A stretch of DNA of 64,000 bases from Nitrospinaceae bacterium UBA7883 (lineage in GTDB: Bacteria; Nitrospinota_A; UBA7883), in contig DLRR01000019.1 of the NCBI GenBank assembly GCA_002500605.1, positions 1 to 64,000 on the forward strand, read 5' to 3'. How positions within the stretch are numbered: the stretch's first letter is position 1; every line of letters starts with the position of its first letter. Under the pieces are notes generated by a model. It was not told the origin of the DNA and made no database searches. It saw only the letters and a list, made by a program, of their open reading frames with translations. The translations under genes were made by a program, and so were the position numbers. Below, in pieces: positions 61,483 through 64,000 of this stretch.

Positions 61483-61809
61483 GTGCCAGTTCGACACATA
61501 GAGACGCCGGAACTTGATGTTTTTAATGATGCAAAAACCGAGGCTGATGCCAGGTTGGCTCCTCTCTTTTGGGTTGTCATGCATAACGATCCAGTAACTA
61601 CTATGGATTTTGTTGTGATGATCCTTATGAAAGTTTTTGCCATTGATTACGAAAAATCGGTACAAATGATGTTCAACATTCATAACTCTGGCTTGGACTA
61701 CATAGATCTAATGCCTTTTGAAAGGGCCGAGTTTAAAGTAGAGCAGGTACATAAGGTTGCAAGGGCACAGAGCTATCCATTGACCTGCACAATTGAGCCT
61801 GGTGAATAG
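61483..61809 (+). CDS. clpS: ClpS adaptor protein
   Basis: Adaptor that hands N-degron proteins to ClpAP. The core is LFWVVMHNDPVTTMDFVV (about residues 28-45), with the Asn-Asp pair that binds the N-terminal amino group. FAIDYEKSVQMMFNIHNSG and the Glu-containing FKVEQVHKVARAQSYPLTC follow. At 108 aa it is normal. The start is GTG with AGGA upstream. The usual clpA partner does not follow; a cytochrome b-type membrane gene does, 65 bases later. Confidence 0.93.
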   Translation: MPVRHIETPELDVFNDAKTEADARLAPLFWVVMHNDPVTTMDFVVMILMKVFAIDYEKSVQMMFNIHNSGLDYIDLMPFERAEFKVEQVHKVARAQSYPLTCTIEPGE

Positions 61810-61874
61810 CAGACATTCTGGTAGCATTCGGGCATAGCAAGTTTTGGGTTAATCTGATTTGAGGAGTTGTTATT

Positions 61875-62726
61875 ATGCTAGAGTCGTTATGGGAAAATCC
61901 AGGATGCGTTGATGGGTTGTGTCGTGAGGTATTCATTGGGCTGCCTAAATTTATACACACTGGCTTTTATATCGGTGCCGGAATGATGATGGCCGTTTTT
62001 ATAATGGCCAGCTATATGAAAATCCAGGTGTGGCTTTCTGGTAGTGATGAAGAAGATTCTCCTGATCTGAAAGGTGTAACCCCACTGGGAGTTATCATTC
62101 AATCGCTCACTACGCTTATTTCATTTGAGTGCTTGTTTGCATATCGCGTAAAAGCTAGGAATGTCGTTCGCCAATGGTTTCTCATTTTCACAATGTGGTC
62201 ATTCTATTTGCTGTTGATTGGTACTGCCTTAGTTGCTTTTGATTATGACTTCATGCATGGGGCAATTTTGCAAGGTACAGTTTGGCAAATATTTTCATGG
62301 GTTATGGATATGTCGGGTCTGTTCCTTTTAGCGGGTGTAATGTTTTTTTTGTTGCGTCGTTACGTTTTCACTCCTGATAGAATTGTTGGGAACTTTGAAG
62401 ACGCAATGATCATGATTCTTTTAGCCTTAGTAGTGCTTTCTGCCTTTGTGCTTGAGGGGACAAGGTTAGCCGTTCAAGATTTCCCAAACCATTGGTCACC
62501 GGTGGGCGATTTTTTCGGTATTGTGATTAATGCAGTTTTCTTTGAATCAAAATCGTTTTTACGCTTGTTCTATATAGTGGCTTGGACTGTGCACATAGTT
62601 TTCTCTTTTGCATTCATATTATATATTCCTTTCTCAAAACAGTTTCACATGTTTGCTACTCAGATCACCACTGCTAATGTTGCGAACCGAGTGAAATATC
62701 GCGATGGTTTAATGCATAGGGATTAG
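61875..62726 (+). CDS. NarI/DsrM-like cytochrome b membrane protein
   Basis: 283 aa with about six helices. The pattern FIGLPKFIHTGFYIGAG, LLLIGTALVAFDYDFMHG, RRYVFTPDRIVGNFEDAMI, VLEGTRLAV and the C-terminal AFILYIPFSKQFHMFATQI is that of the NarI/DsrM/HdrE-type heme b subunits, whose His residues hold two hemes and oxidise menaquinol. Usually the iron-sulfur partner (HdrD/DsrK type) is fused or follows directly; here a terminator and dnaN follow instead. A strong GAGGAG site lies 8 bases before the ATG. Its partner must be encoded elsewhere. Confidence 0.78.
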   Translation: MLESLWENPGCVDGLCREVFIGLPKFIHTGFYIGAGMMMAVFIMASYMKIQVWLSGSDEEDSPDLKGVTPLGVIIQSLTTLISFECLFAYRVKARNVVRQWFLIFTMWSFYLLLIGTALVAFDYDFMHGAILQGTVWQIFSWVMDMSGLFLLAGVMFFLLRRYVFTPDRIVGNFEDAMIMILLALVVLSAFVLEGTRLAVQDFPNHWSPVGDFFGIVINAVFFESKSFLRLFYIVAWTVHIVFSFAFILYIPFSKQFHMFATQITTANVANRVKYRDGLMHRD

Positions 62727-62746
62727 ATATCATCACTGTTATTAAG

Positions 62747-62779
62747 AGCTCGGCCTGGTTTTTCAGGCCGAGTTTTTTT
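62747..62779 (+). terminator. Intrinsic terminator before dnaN
   Basis: CTCGGCCTG (62749-62757) pairs perfectly with CAGGCCGAG (62764-62772) around a 6-base loop, followed by seven T (62773-62779). It closes the transcript of the NarI-like gene, so dnaN has its own promoter in the next roughly 175 bases. Confidence 0.93.
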
Positions 62780-62955
62780 GTACCCATTTAACCCTTCGTT
62801 GACTCAATATATTACTTCCCTAACAATTTACGTGTTATTGACATAACCATTTGAGACTGTTAAATTGACTAGAGTTTAGCCACTGCTTAGGTTGGAACTT
62901 TCGTGGTAATGCTAACTAAATATTCATATTGTAGTAATACGCGAGATGGTGAGTT

Positions 62956-64000
62956 ATGGAATTTATTATTGGTCGTGACGAATTATTAAAGGCCGTACAG
63001 CGGGCACAAGGTGTTGTGGCCGCAAAGGGTCCAATGCCAATTCTTGCCAATGTTCTTATTGAGGCAGAGGATGACGGAATCAAAATGTTTGCTACCAACC
63101 TTGATATTGGCCTTAAAGGCACTTATAAAGCCAATGTGTCATCAAAAGGCCAAGTTTCTGTTCAAGCAAAAAAACTACATGACATTGTCAAAGAATTACC
63201 GCCTGATGATGTATTTGTTAAGCTAGATGATGATGGTCGTTGCAGGCTGAACTGCGGTAAATCGAGGTTTAACCTAGCCACAATAAACACCGACGACTTC
63301 CCATCTTTTCCAAGGTTCGATGAATCAAAATTTGTAAACTTAGACAGAAATATGATTGGCGAGATGATTCGAAAGACCAGTTATGCTATCAGCCAGGATG
63401 AGACTCGTCTTACCTTGAATGGTGCATCCCTTGAGGTTAGTAAGTCATCTGTTAGGATGGTGGCTACCGATGGTCACCGCTTAGCTTTTATCGAGAGAGA
63501 GGGAGTCGTTGGTATTGATACGCCTTGTAAAATGATTGTTGTAAAAAAGGCAATAAACGAACTTTCCAAACTCATTTCTGAATCCGAGGGGCCGCTGAGG
63601 TTCGTTCAACATGATAACCATCTTATTTTAGACATTGATTCACTGTATATGAGTGTGAGGCTAATCGAAGGAGCTTATCCAAACTATGAGCAAGTAATTC
63701 CAAAAGGGTCCGAGAGCACTGCTGTTATAAGCACAGCGGAACTTGTTCAAGGTCTACGCAGAGTTGTTACTTTGGCAGATGAAAAGTCACACATGATTAG
63801 ATTTTCATTTACTTCGGGTAAACTGGAAATGGTGAGTGAAGGTGGAGATGTAGGCGAGGCCAGAGATGAAGTGCCGATTGATTTTGATGGAGCAGACATT
63901 ACTATAGGCCTAAATGGGAACTATGTAATAGATCTCCTCGGTATAATAAATAATGAAAAAGTTGAGATCAGAATGAAAGATCAGTTAAGCCCGGTTGTGG
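62956..64000 (+). CDS. dnaN: DNA polymerase III beta subunit (sliding clamp), 3' end cut
   Basis: The frame is open from ATG 62956 to the window edge, giving 348 codons of the usual 365-380. It begins EFIIGRDELLKAVQRAQGVV; KGPMPILANVLIEAE and the signature VRMVATDGHRLAF (about 169-181) identify the beta clamp. The ring-closing C-terminus is outside the window. GGTGAG lies upstream of the start. dnaA does not precede it; a NarI-like gene with a terminator does, so the common dnaA-dnaN arrangement is broken. Confidence 0.96.
   Translation, partial: MEFIIGRDELLKAVQRAQGVVAAKGPMPILANVLIEAEDDGIKMFATNLDIGLKGTYKANVSSKGQVSVQAKKLHDIVKELPPDDVFVKLDDDGRCRLNCGKSRFNLATINTDDFPSFPRFDESKFVNLDRNMIGEMIRKTSYAISQDETRLTLNGASLEVSKSSVRMVATDGHRLAFIEREGVVGIDTPCKMIVVKKAINELSKLISESEGPLRFVQHDNHLILDIDSLYMSVRLIEGAYPNYEQVIPKGSESTAVISTAELVQGLRRVVTLADEKSHMIRFSFTSGKLEMVSEGGDVGEARDEVPIDFDGADITIGLNGNYVIDLLGIINNEKVEIRMKDQLSPVV

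Overview
The window reads as a chromosomal stretch of a Gram-negative bacterium with fairly low G+C. Lnt, LptG, lipobox lipoproteins and TAT-dependent periplasmic redox enzymes show an outer membrane. Several gene neighbourhoods (yicC-gmk; rpiB-glyA-nrdR; precorrin-2 dehydrogenase-hemX-hemA-hemC; hrcA-grpE) resemble those of the former Deltaproteobacteria and neighbouring marine lineages such as SAR324 or Nitrospinota. That placement is an inference and no species can be named. No phage, insertion sequence or CRISPR array was seen.

Layout. 1-0.5 kb: the 3' end of 23S rRNA, then 5S rRNA and a strong terminator. 0.7-6.9 kb: methyltransferase, ridA, yicC, gmk, a Sco-type copper chaperone with a DUF420 protein, secG and a peptide-binding lipoprotein. 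7.0-9.4 kb, minus strand: mreBCD. 9.7-16.9 kb, plus strand: rpiB-glyA-nrdR, the tetrapyrrole genes up to hemC, and an ATP-grasp enzyme. 16.9-21.1 kb, minus strand: lptG, a GIY-YIG protein, a YqaA/DedA protein, grpE and hrcA. 21.2-34.2 kb: initiator tRNA, metK, purF, hisS, a sirtuin, a PTS EIIA protein, an RmlD-like reductase, lnt, a RodZ-like protein, a purine nucleoside phosphorylase with a long basic N-terminus, nadB and a DsrE protein. 34.5-40.5 kb: ftsK, a flavin-type oxidase, greA and dnaK.

40.7-51.0 kb is a minus-strand redox operon. It encodes a diheme cytochrome c, a SucC C-terminal fragment, NapA, NapG, NapH with a fused exported domain, an exported DUF255 thioredoxin-like protein, and a second NapG/NapH-like pair. 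Two small genes (a 52-aa zinc ribbon and a 42-aa CcoG-N-terminus-like peptide) sit between them. A duplicated napA tail between napA and napG records a past rearrangement.

51.4-64 kb: an SDR-DUF2867 protein, ahcY with a structured leader, a DsbA-rhodanese fusion, an RRM protein, a surface/glycan group (glycosidase-like lipoprotein, GT2, propeller lipoprotein, Sel1 protein), tRNA-Thr, a candidate sigma54-driven small RNA, clpS, a NarI/DsrM-like cytochrome b protein, and dnaN cut by the window edge.

The strongest candidate for something undescribed is the roughly 150-nt small RNA at 61.2 kb. It has a textbook sigma54 promoter, a hairpin whose 13-nt loop carries an anti-Shine-Dalgarno sequence, and an intrinsic terminator. 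Other notable points are the dnaK and hrcA control regions, which lack CIRCE but carry other perfect inverted repeats, and an rpiB gene with no canonical start codon.
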